NCBI GenBank assembly: GCA_025457725.1
Contig: JALOTU010000126.1
Location: 1 to 10,751 of the forward strand
Direction: 5' to 3'
DNA from: Verrucomicrobiota bacterium
GTDB lineage: Bacteria; Verrucomicrobiota; Verrucomicrobiia; Limisphaerales; DSYF01
Length of the DNA stretch: 10,751 nt
The position numbers and the translations under genes were made by a program. Positions within the stretch are counted from its first letter, which is position 1. Each line of letters begins with the position of its first letter. This document shows, piece after piece, positions 1 to 6,417 of the stretch. A model generated the notes under the pieces. The model saw only the letters and a program-made list of their open reading frames with translations, did no database searches and was not told the origin of the DNA.

Positions 1-2
1 CG

Positions 3-1034
3 GCCACGGCATTCCTGGAGGCCGCCGTGAGCGGAACGACTTCGTCCGGCCTCGTGGTGATCGGATCCTGCGCCGCAAGTGTCGGGCTGGGCATGGGATT
101 CCTTTATCAGGCCAGGCGCGAACTGAAACGATCGGCCGGGGACAGCGGTCTGGAAGGCACCTTGGAAAAGGACCCCACCGCGCCCCGGGACGCGGTTCAG
201 CCCCTGGGCGATCGGCCACCGTTGGAATGGTTGCTGGCCCGGGACAGGTCGCAGTCACGGGTGTTGTGGCTGGCGGCGCTGTTGGGAGCGATGATGCCGG
301 CCCTGAATTTCCTCCTGCCGGCGTTCGGTAGCATCTCCCAGATGGGGTTGCTCTACTCCGCGTACTTCCTGGGAGGTGTCGGCTCAGCGGCGCTTTTTGC
401 GGTGGCGGGAATGCGTTTCCTCGGTGCCGGACGCGGAAACGGCAGTCTCGAGTTGCTTTGCACCACTCCCGTCGGCGCCACCGGGTTGATCCCCAGTATC
501 TGGCATGTGCTGCGGCGGCGGTTGACGGGGCCATTGCTCGTGCTGGTGGCCATCAGCCTGATCGGGAACCTGCGGTGGATGACACAATCGATGGGGGCGT
601 CGGGCCTTTGGGGCTTGGGTTCTCCCGTGCAGATCGTTCTGACGGCCGCTTCCATCGTCGTCGATGCTGTGGCCCTGGGCTGGTTGGGGATGTGGTTCGG
701 ACTCCGGGCCCGGACCCCGCTGTCCGCTGTGCTTTGGTCGGTGGGATTGGTGTGGGGACTGGATTTGATCCTGAGCTATGCCCTTCAGTTCTTGGTCATG
801 CTGTCCCCGCTGGGATTCAACCGCGGGTTGGCCAGTGCGTGGGGGTTGTTGCACATGTTGGGCCTGCCCCTGATATGCATCGGCAAGCAGATCTGGCTCG
901 TGCGCTGGGCAAGCCGACAATTGCGCGACAGCCTATCCCTTCACGGCGTGGAGCCGTTCGACGTCAGGTGTTCGTGGAAATCGGCGACAGCCTGGGTGCG
1001 CAGGGCGCGGCATTGGACGGGAGGCGGGGTGTAA
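3..1034 (+). CDS. ABC-2-type transporter permease, C-terminal part (5' end outside window)
   Basis: This is an integral membrane protein fragment recognised by comparison with the two complete permeases that follow. Its segment PLEWLLARDRSQSRVLWLAAL matches the start of their second membrane half. Further on, GRGNGSLELLCTTPVGATGL and HVLRRRLTGPLLVLV match their G-x-I/L-E-L-L-L and LRRQFGGPLIVVL segments. Several hydrophobic helices are visible. The frame is open to the left edge. A GTG at 27 has a good GGAGG at 17-21 and could be an internal start giving 335 residues, but the eight codons before it continue the alignment, so I read it as the C-terminal part of a longer gene. The next paralogue starts 128 nt downstream, and no ATPase is visible. 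ABC-2 permeases form the membrane channel of exporters; the substrate cannot be inferred. Family call is fairly sure, the 5' extent is inference. Confidence 0.72.
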   Translation, partial: ATAFLEAAVSGTTSSGLVVIGSCAASVGLGMGFLYQARRELKRSAGDSGLEGTLEKDPTAPRDAVQPLGDRPPLEWLLARDRSQSRVLWLAALLGAMMPALNFLLPAFGSISQMGLLYSAYFLGGVGSAALFAVAGMRFLGAGRGNGSLELLCTTPVGATGLIPSIWHVLRRRLTGPLLVLVAISLIGNLRWMTQSMGASGLWGLGSPVQIVLTAASIVVDAVALGWLGMWFGLRARTPLSAVLWSVGLVWGLDLILSYALQFLVMLSPLGFNRGLASAWGLLHMLGLPLICIGKQIWLVRWASRQLRDSLSLHGVEPFDVRCSWKSATAWVRRARHWTGGGV

Positions 1035-1053
1035 AGCGCGACGATTTCAATGG

Positions 1054-1166
1054 ACCTCCCGGTGTGTTGTGGCTTGCTGCGGGCCGGGACGTCCCGCGTT
1101 CCTGAATGAGTTCAATCGGGAGGTGACTTGGGCGGGGTGATTGGACAGGATTTGCGCGACACATGA
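1054..1166 (+). promoter_or_regulatory. Inverted repeat with Shine-Dalgarno arm and mini-ORF before the second permease
   Basis: The 128-nt gap between permeases one and two contains ACCTCCCG (1054-1061) and its exact reverse complement CGGGAGGT (1117-1124). Between them lies a 12-nt palindrome, CGGGACGTCCCG (1085-1096). The right arm is a strong Shine-Dalgarno sequence, but it is 39 nt from the ATG of permease two. It sits 4 nt before a TTG (1128) that opens a 12-codon ORF, whose TGA (1164-1166) overlaps the permease ATG as ATGA. This could couple translation of the mini-ORF to the permease, with the repeat masking the ribosome site. The sequence elements are directly seen; the function is inference. 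Confidence 0.3.
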
Positions 1167-2836
1167 CTTTTCTGCCCATTGTAGCGCGTGAATTGCGGGT
1201 GGTCGCCCGCCGGCCCGCGACCTATTGGAGTCGCATGGTGGTGGCTGCCGTCATGTTGGTGGTGGCATCGTGGGTGTTCGTCGTGTGGCATCGCGACACC
1301 TCGGCGGCCCAGGCCACCGCCATGTTCGGGACATTGGCGGGGGGGATGGTGTTCGTTGGAGCGATATCCGGGATTGCCGCCACGGCCGATTCCCTGAGTT
1401 CGGAGAAGCGTGACGGCACCCTGGGATTGTTGTTTCTGACCCCGCTGCGCGGATACGATGTGGTGTTGGGCAAGTTGTGTGTGGGTTCCCTGACGGTGCT
1501 TTATGGCATGCTGGGGGTGACCCCGATCCTGGCGCTGCCGCTCCTGTTGGGCGGGGTGAGCTCGATGGAGTTTGTGCGCATGGCGTTGCTGATGGTGAAC
1601 ACCATGCTGCTTTCCCTTTCGGTGGGCATCTGCATCTCGTCGATCAGTCGGGACGAGAAGCGCGCCCGGGGGGCCGCCTTGCTGGTGATGCTGGCCTTCG
1701 CGGCCGGATTTCCGCTGGTGGGCGCCTTTCTTGAAGGTGAATACCGCTTCCGGGGTCTGGCGCAGTGGTTTCTGGTGTTCAGCCCCGGCTACACCTTCGC
1801 CCGGGCGTGGGACAAGGCGCAGACCTGGTCTTGGGTGGGTTACTGGACCTCCATGGGCACGCAGCATGTCCTGACGTGGTGCTTTCTCCTGCTGGCCTGC
1901 TGGCTGACGCCGCGCACCTGGCAGGACCGGGCGGTGCAAAAGAAGTGGCGATGGTCGAACCTGTTGGGATCAGGCGCGTCGCGCGGCGATGACGAGACGA
2001 TGGCCTTCCGCAGGCGATTGCTGGATACCAATGCGTTCTGGTGGCTGACCGTCCGTCCGCTGTGGAGGCCGCTGCTGGTTTGGGCCGGAATCATTCTGCC
2101 CACCGCCCTGTGGCTGGGTTTTGCGATGAAGTATCCCGACGACATGTTTGATCCGGCCATGTTCGTGGTGATGGCCCTGGTCTGGAACGGAATCCTGAAA
2201 GCCTGGATTGCGTCCGAAGCCACGCGCCAGATTGCCGTGGATCGCAAATCGGGATCCATCGAGCTGCTGTTGTCCACCGCGCTCACCACGAGCGACATCA
2301 CCGACGGTTTGTGGCGTTCGTTGCGGCGCCAGTTTGGCGGGCCGTTGATCGTGGTGTTGATTGCCGAATGTGTTCTATTGATCGTGGGGACCAGGGAAAT
2401 CTGGGGGGAGGAGGAAAAACAGCTATGGGTTGCCGTCTGGCTCTGTGGCATGGGCATGCTGGTGGCCGACGCGGTGGCGCTTTATGCCGTCGGGCTGTGG
2501 CAATCGGCAGCCGCCAAGGGCCCGGCGGAAGCGGCGGGGGGCACTGCATTCCGGGTTCTTGCATTGCCCTGGATTCTGTACCTGATGGCCGGCGCGCTGT
2601 TGGCGGTCGCGGATGTCCTGGGACTCAGGGTGGAGTTTCCTAGTCCGGAGTGGGCGGTCCTGGTCGGGGGATGGCTTCTGATCGGGTTGATCGTCGATCT
2701 CTACTTCGGACTGCGGGCGTGGCGCGCCGTGCAGTCGAGTTTTCGTGAAACCGCGGCAACGACGCCACGTTCACGCGGGCTGGGACGATTCTGGGGGCGG
2801 CTGTTTGGATCGGCCCAACCAGCTGCCGGGAGGTGA
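1163..2836 (+). CDS. ABC-2-type transporter permease, two-half (about 12 membrane segments)
   Basis: A 557-residue polytopic membrane protein, likely the channel subunit of an ABC exporter. The N-terminus (LPIVARELRVVARRPATYW) is the usual cytosolic lead-in of ABC-2 permeases. Half one carries SSEKRDGTLGLLFLTPLRGY at residues 79-98, after two helices. Half two, from about residue 290, carries DRKSGSIELLLSTAL from residue 360 in the same place, so the protein appears to be two fused copies of one membrane domain. About 12 hydrophobic segments can be counted. ATG 1163 is chosen because it aligns with the start of the third paralogue and an in-frame stop lies at 1124-1126. Its own ribosome site is weak (AGGA at 1147-1150, 12 nt away). 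The gene ends 2 nt before the next ATG, so the two are cotranscribed. The partner ATPase and substrate are unknown. Confidence 0.85.
   Translation: MTFLPIVARELRVVARRPATYWSRMVVAAVMLVVASWVFVVWHRDTSAAQATAMFGTLAGGMVFVGAISGIAATADSLSSEKRDGTLGLLFLTPLRGYDVVLGKLCVGSLTVLYGMLGVTPILALPLLLGGVSSMEFVRMALLMVNTMLLSLSVGICISSISRDEKRARGAALLVMLAFAAGFPLVGAFLEGEYRFRGLAQWFLVFSPGYTFARAWDKAQTWSWVGYWTSMGTQHVLTWCFLLLACWLTPRTWQDRAVQKKWRWSNLLGSGASRGDDETMAFRRRLLDTNAFWWLTVRPLWRPLLVWAGIILPTALWLGFAMKYPDDMFDPAMFVVMALVWNGILKAWIASEATRQIAVDRKSGSIELLLSTALTTSDITDGLWRSLRRQFGGPLIVVLIAECVLLIVGTREIWGEEEKQLWVAVWLCGMGMLVADAVALYAVGLWQSAAAKGPAEAAGGTAFRVLALPWILYLMAGALLAVADVLGLRVEFPSPEWAVLVGGWLLIGLIVDLYFGLRAWRAVQSSFRETAATTPRSRGLGRFWGRLFGSAQPAAGR
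2828..2833 (+). promoter_or_regulatory. Shine-Dalgarno site fixing the start of the third permease
   Basis: GGGAGG forms the last two sense codons (Gly-Arg) of the second permease and lies 5 nt before ATG 2839. This supports ATG 2839 over the in-frame GTG at 2833, which overlaps the site itself, and indicates translational coupling between the two permeases. Confidence 0.7.
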
Positions 2837-2838
2837 CG

Positions 2839-4401
2839 ATGAGTTTTTTACCCATCGTGGACCGGGAGCTGCGGGTGGCCTCGCGACGGTGGGGAACCTA
2901 TCTGACCCGCAGCGGAGTGGGATTGCTCGCCATCATCATTGCCATCCCGGTGCTCTTTTTTGGATGGCTGATGACCGGGGGCAGCGGGGCGGGGCGGAAG
3001 GCGTTCGAGGTGCTGGCCCATTACATTTTTGTGGTGGCGTTCCTGGGCGGGGTGCTGGTCACGGCCGATTGTCTGAGCTCCGAGAAGCGCGAGGGGACGC
3101 TGGGTTTGCTCTTCCTCACCGATCTCAAGGGATACGATGTGGTGCTGGGCAAGTTCGCAGCTCTCGGCCTGCATTCGATCTACGGGCTGGTGGCCGTGTT
3201 CCCCGTGTTGGCCCTGCCGTTGCTCACGGGCGGGGTGACCGGAAGCGAGTTTGGGCGTATTGCCCTGGCGCTGCTCAATCTGCTGTTCGTTTCGTTGTCC
3301 GTGGGACTGGCGGTTTCGGCGGTGGCGCGCGAAGCCAGTCGCGCGCTCTCCGGCACGCTGCTGATCCTTCTGCTCCTGGTGGTGGGCCTGCCGCTGGGGA
3401 TGGACCTGGCCGGTTGGATTCGAGTGCCGGAAGGGATGCGGTTGTTGACCTGGCTCAGTCCGGGTCACGCGTTCGCGGTTGGGGGAGCGAACGCCTCGGG
3501 GGCTGCGATCAGGGAGTTCTGGATTTCACTGGGAGTGTCGCACGGGTTGGCCTGGGTGTTTCTTGCGGCGGCGGGTGTTCTGGTTCCGGGAAGCTGGCAG
3601 GACCGGGAACAGCGCCGTGACAAGCCGACGCTGGCCACCCGGGTGTTTGGGACGCGCATGGTCCGGATGTTCCGGTCCCAACGCAACGCGGCCTTGCTGG
3701 AGCAGAATCCCGTGCTGTGGCTGATGGGCGATCGTCCGGGCTTGAAGTTCCTGCTCTGGGCCATCACCGCGGTGTTTTGTGTCTGTGTGCTGGCGACCTC
3801 TTTGTGGTTGAAGCCGCGGGATGCTGCCGGGGCGGTCTTGGCGTGGAGCCTGATCGTGCTCGTGATCTTTACCCTGGCGCTGGTGGAGCATACGTGCCGG
3901 TTCTGGGTGGAATCCAGGCAGAGCGGCAATCTGGAGGCTCTGTTGGCTGTGCCGCTGGAGTCAAAGCAGATCCTTGCCAGCCATTGGGCCTCGATCCGAC
4001 GCCATTTCCTGTGGCCGTTGGTGGTGGTGCTGTGTCTGTCCACCCTGCCCACATGGCTGACGGTGATCCCGGAACTGATCGGCCAAAAAGCCGATGGCAG
4101 CCGGGTGTTCGGGAGCCTGTTCGTGTATGCCTATCTGGGAGGCTTCATGCTCTGGTTCCTGGCCAACTTCATGGCGATTGGCTATACCGGAATGTGGTTT
4201 TCCTTGAAGTTGCGGCGGCCCCAATTTGCCCCCGGCTTGACCCTCTTGTGCGTGGTGCTGTTGCCCATGGTGCTGTGCTGGTTGGGGTTTGGGTTGACCC
4301 TCATTTTCATCTTCCTGCCGATGTCGTTGCTGCAATCCAACCTTCGCGGGATGATCCTGCAACGATACATGCCGGTGGAGAAGGGTGGGCGTCAGGGATA
4401 G
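2839..4401 (+). CDS. ABC-2-type transporter permease, two-half (third paralogue)
   Basis: A 521-residue integral membrane protein closely related to the preceding gene. Its N-terminus MSFLPIVDRELRVASRRWGTY matches that protein. Half one has SSEKREGTLGLLFLTDLKGY at residues 80-99. Half two, from about residue 285 (NPVLWLMGDRPGLKFLLW), has ESRQSGNLEALLAVPLESKQ from residue 358. About 12 hydrophobic segments are visible, again fitting two fused membrane halves. ATG 2839 has an ideal GGGAGG ribosome site 5 nt upstream; GTG 2833 is less likely. It is the last gene of the permease cluster: 421 nt of hairpin-rich non-coding DNA follows. Three paralogues in a row suggest a hetero-oligomeric exporter or separate transporters sharing an ATPase encoded to the left; both are inference. 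Substrate unknown. Confidence 0.85.
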   Translation: MSFLPIVDRELRVASRRWGTYLTRSGVGLLAIIIAIPVLFFGWLMTGGSGAGRKAFEVLAHYIFVVAFLGGVLVTADCLSSEKREGTLGLLFLTDLKGYDVVLGKFAALGLHSIYGLVAVFPVLALPLLTGGVTGSEFGRIALALLNLLFVSLSVGLAVSAVAREASRALSGTLLILLLLVVGLPLGMDLAGWIRVPEGMRLLTWLSPGHAFAVGGANASGAAIREFWISLGVSHGLAWVFLAAAGVLVPGSWQDREQRRDKPTLATRVFGTRMVRMFRSQRNAALLEQNPVLWLMGDRPGLKFLLWAITAVFCVCVLATSLWLKPRDAAGAVLAWSLIVLVIFTLALVEHTCRFWVESRQSGNLEALLAVPLESKQILASHWASIRRHFLWPLVVVLCLSTLPTWLTVIPELIGQKADGSRVFGSLFVYAYLGGFMLWFLANFMAIGYTGMWFSLKLRRPQFAPGLTLLCVVLLPMVLCWLGFGLTLIFIFLPMSLLQSNLRGMILQRYMPVEKGGRQG

Positions 4402-4425
4402 AGCGGTTCAGCCAGAAACGGAGAT

Positions 4426-4491
4426 CCCCGAACAAGAACGGCCCCGACGGGAGTCGGGGCAAAACGCATCAATGCGTCCTTGTTCTCGGGG
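4426..4491. repeat. Branched inverted-repeat element (three-way-junction fold)
   Basis: An outer stem is formed by CCCC-GAACAAG (4426-4436) with CTTGTTC (4479-4485) and GGGG (4488-4491), separated by a 2-nt bulge. It encloses two smaller hairpins: GCCCCGAC/GTCGGGGC (4441-4448 with 4453-4460, loop GGGA) and ACGCA/TGCGT (4464-4468 with 4473-4477, loop TCAA). No U-tract follows, so it is not a standard intrinsic terminator on the + strand. It begins 25 nt after the stop of the permease gene and may protect or end that transcript, or be a dispersed REP-like element. The pairing is seen directly; the function is open. Confidence 0.5.
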
Positions 4492-4495
4492 TGGC

Positions 4496-4512
4496 GCCGG
4501 TTTTCAACCAGC
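4496..4512. repeat. Short hairpin, 7 bp with one mismatch
   Basis: GCCGGTT (4496-4502) pairs with AACCAGC (4506-4512) across a TTC loop, with one C/A mismatch. It directly follows the branched element and resembles the next hairpin in having a GCCGG arm, as in REP-type intergenic repeats. Confidence 0.35.
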
Positions 4513-4546
4513 CCGGGGATACGGGGCATGGGGATGGATTCAATTT

Positions 4547-4564
4547 GCCGGCTGGAAAGCCGGC
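4547..4564. repeat. Perfect 7-bp hairpin with GGAA tetraloop
   Basis: GCCGGCT (4547-4553) pairs perfectly with AGCCGGC (4558-4564) around GGAA, a GNRA-type tetraloop. It looks like a palindromic dispersed repeat unit. No T-tract follows, so it is not called a terminator. Confidence 0.45.
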
Positions 4565-4592
4565 GATACCTCCCGGATTAAGACGGCATCCG

Positions 4593-4620
4593 CTCTGGCA
4601 AGAGCCTTGACACTCCAGAG
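4593..4620. repeat. Bulged 10-bp hairpin upstream of rho
   Basis: CTCTGG-CAAG (4593-4602) pairs with CTTG (4606-4609) and CCAGAG (4615-4620), with loop AGC and a 5-nt bulge ACACT. A TTGACA hexamer (4607-4612) lies within it, but no -10 element is found at 16-18 nt, so a promoter is not called. It may mark the upstream edge of the rho leader. Confidence 0.3.
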
Positions 4621-4669
4621 GGCGTGCGCCAAGCTGCTGTGAACTTAACGCAAGCTTTTCCTTGCCAAG

Positions 4670-4749
4670 TGTGGGTCCGAGCGGCCCGTAAACGAATCCC
4701 ATCTGGTCGATGTTTCTCCTGATGAATCGGACCCGCAAGTGTTGCGGGT
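4670..4749 (+). promoter_or_regulatory. Candidate rho leader with two mutually exclusive stems
   Basis: Segment 4727-4737 (TCGGACCCGCA) can pair with 4670-4680 (TGTGGGTCCGA) as 11 bp with one G-U pair. Its 3' part also belongs to a second perfect stem: ACCCGCAA (4731-4738) with TTGCGGGT (4742-4749), loop GTG. The two stems share 4731-4737 and cannot coexist. This is the layout of an attenuator or switch in a 5' leader, 73 nt before the rho ATG. Only TTT (4749-4751) follows the second stem, so intrinsic termination would be weak. Rho autoregulation through its leader is known in E. coli; the same here is inference. I do not recognise a known riboswitch class. Confidence 0.4.
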
Positions 4750-4807
4750 TTGCCACGGTGCCGCCGACAACTAAACGCCGGGGATGGCTCGATATTAAAC
4801 CCGAAAA

Positions 4808-4812
4808 GGGAG
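4808..4812 (+). promoter_or_regulatory. Ribosome binding site of rho
   Basis: GGGAG lies 10 nt before ATG 4823 in an A-rich context. It supports that start, and hence the long N-terminal tail of Rho, over any internal start. Confidence 0.6.
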
Positions 4813-4822
4813 ACTCTTAACC

Positions 4823-6328
4823 ATGGCTAAAACCGCCACGAAAAAGGCAAAGACCAAGAAACCCAAAGTCACCGCCGCAGCCGGGGATGCTCCGATGCCA
4901 ACGGCGGCGATCGACGAGGCGCCACAGCCCGCCGTCGCTCCCGTCGCGCCGCCGGCCCCGGTGACCGTCGAGGAACCCGTTGCGCCGAAGCCGGTTGCAG
5001 AGGCGGAACCCGGTCAGCGCGACAATCGTCAGGAGCCCCGTGGCCGGCCGACCCGGGACCGGGTGGTGGCCTCGCTGAACATTGCCAAGCTGCAGGCCAT
5101 GTCCATGACCGAGCTGAACAAGATGGCCAAGGAGCTGGGGGTCGAGAATTTCGGCACCATGCGCAAGCACGAGGTCATCTTCCAGATCCTCCAGGAGAAT
5201 GCCAAGCGTTCGGGGGTGCTCTTCTCCGAAGGCGTGCTCGAAGTGTTGCCCGAGGGATTCGGGTTTCTGCGCTCACAGAGCTTCAATTATCTGCCCTGTC
5301 CGGAGGACATCTACGTCTCGCCCTCACAAATCCGCCGCTTCGATCTGCAAACCGGCAATCTGATCGCCGGACAAATCCGTCCGCCCAAGGAGAAGGAGCG
5401 GTTTTTCGCGCTCCTCAAGGTCGAGGCCGTGGACGGCGAGGATCCGGAGAAGGCGCGCGACAAGACGCACTTCGACAATTTGACCCCGCTGTTTCCCGAC
5501 AAACGGTTCCTGCTCGAGACCACCCCGGACGAGTTAAACACCCGCGTGCTGGACATTGTCTGCCCCATCGGGAAGGGGACGCGCGGCTTGATCGTGGCGC
5601 CGCCCCGCACCGGCAAGACCGTGCTGATGCAGAAACTGGCCAACGCCATCCTCAAAAACAACCCCGAGGCGTATCTGTTCATTCTGTTGATTGACGAGCG
5701 GCCGGAGGAAGTGACCGACATGGAGCGCACGTGTCGCGGGGCCGAGGTGATCAGTTCCACCTTCGACGAGCCGCCCGAGCGGCATGTCCAGGTGGCGGAG
5801 ATGGTCATTGAGAAGGCCAAGCGGATGATCGAGCACAAGCGCGACGTGGTGATCCTGCTGGATTCCATCACCCGGCTCGCCCGCGCCTACAACACCGTGC
5901 AGCCGCATTCCGGGAAGATTCTTTCCGGGGGTGTGGACGCCAATGCCCTGCACAAACCCAAGCGCTTCTTCGGCGCGGCGCGCAACATCGAGGAGGGCGG
6001 TTCGCTGACCATCATGGCCACCGCGCTGGTGGACACGGGATCCCGCATGGACGAGGTGATCTTCGAGGAGTTCAAAGGCACGGGCAACATGGAGGTGCAC
6101 CTGGATCGGGGTCTCGTGGATCGACGGATCTTCCCCTCCATCAACATCGAGCGCTCCGGCACGCGCAAGGAGGAGCTGCTGTATCACCCGGACGAGGCGT
6201 CCCGCGTGGTGGTGCTGCGACGCGCCCTCACCGGGGTGCCGGCTGTGGAGGCGATGGAATTGCTGCTGGGCAAACTGAAGAAGACCGGCAGCAACATCGA
6301 ATTCCTGCTGGCCATGGGGCCGGTGTAG
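4823..6328 (+). CDS. rho: Transcription termination factor Rho
   Basis: A hexameric RNA-dependent ATPase that binds C-rich nascent RNA, translocates 5' to 3' and releases RNA polymerase; cytosolic. Length is 501 residues against about 420 in E. coli. Residues 1-85 are a Lys/Ala/Pro-rich, probably disordered tail. The Rho N-terminal helical domain follows (about 86-125, MSMTELNKMAKELGV). The OB-fold RNA-binding domain spans about 137-205 (GVLEVLPEGFGFLR, then EDIYVSPSQIRRFDL). The ATPase core has Walker A APPRTGKT at 259-266 (Lys265), DERPEEVTDM, Walker B VVILLDS at 342-348 (Asp347), and a Q-loop region SGGVDANALHKPK at 368-380. Walker A reads Arg-Thr where E. coli has Lys-Ala. All core motifs are present, so the enzyme should be active. 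It stands alone behind a 421-nt structured upstream region, which may regulate it. Identification is secure. Confidence 0.98.
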   Translation: MAKTATKKAKTKKPKVTAAAGDAPMPTAAIDEAPQPAVAPVAPPAPVTVEEPVAPKPVAEAEPGQRDNRQEPRGRPTRDRVVASLNIAKLQAMSMTELNKMAKELGVENFGTMRKHEVIFQILQENAKRSGVLFSEGVLEVLPEGFGFLRSQSFNYLPCPEDIYVSPSQIRRFDLQTGNLIAGQIRPPKEKERFFALLKVEAVDGEDPEKARDKTHFDNLTPLFPDKRFLLETTPDELNTRVLDIVCPIGKGTRGLIVAPPRTGKTVLMQKLANAILKNNPEAYLFILLIDERPEEVTDMERTCRGAEVISSTFDEPPERHVQVAEMVIEKAKRMIEHKRDVVILLDSITRLARAYNTVQPHSGKILSGGVDANALHKPKRFFGAARNIEEGGSLTIMATALVDTGSRMDEVIFEEFKGTGNMEVHLDRGLVDRRIFPSINIERSGTRKEELLYHPDEASRVVVLRRALTGVPAVEAMELLLGKLKKTGSNIEFLLAMGPV

Positions 6329-6417
6329 GCCGGTGACGTCCCGGAATCGTCAACACGCGCCGAAACGTTGATGTGCGTCATTTGCATCCAGCCCCGGCAT
6401 ACGTTAGAAAGAAACAC

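Noticed and set aside
2833..2838. GTG at 2833 as start of the third permease
   Set aside because: It overlaps the GGGAGG ribosome site; ATG 2839 has ideal spacing and matches the paralogue N-terminus.
4441..4460. Intrinsic terminator for the permease operon
   Set aside because: The 8-bp hairpin is strong, but AAAACGC follows rather than a T-tract, so it does not meet the criteria on the + strand.
4607..4635. TTGACA as a -35 promoter box for rho
   Set aside because: No TATAAT-like element lies at 16-18 nt spacing, and the hexamer is part of a hairpin.
4385..4642. Plus-strand ORF of 85 codons after permease three
   Set aside because: It translates the hairpin repeats, overlaps the end of the permease, and has no coding character.
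4719..4749. CTGATGA followed by a hairpin, resembling a hammerhead ribozyme core
   Set aside because: No GAAA follows the hairpin, the hairpin does not abut the motif, and no stem I or stem III with a GUC site can be formed. A chance heptamer.
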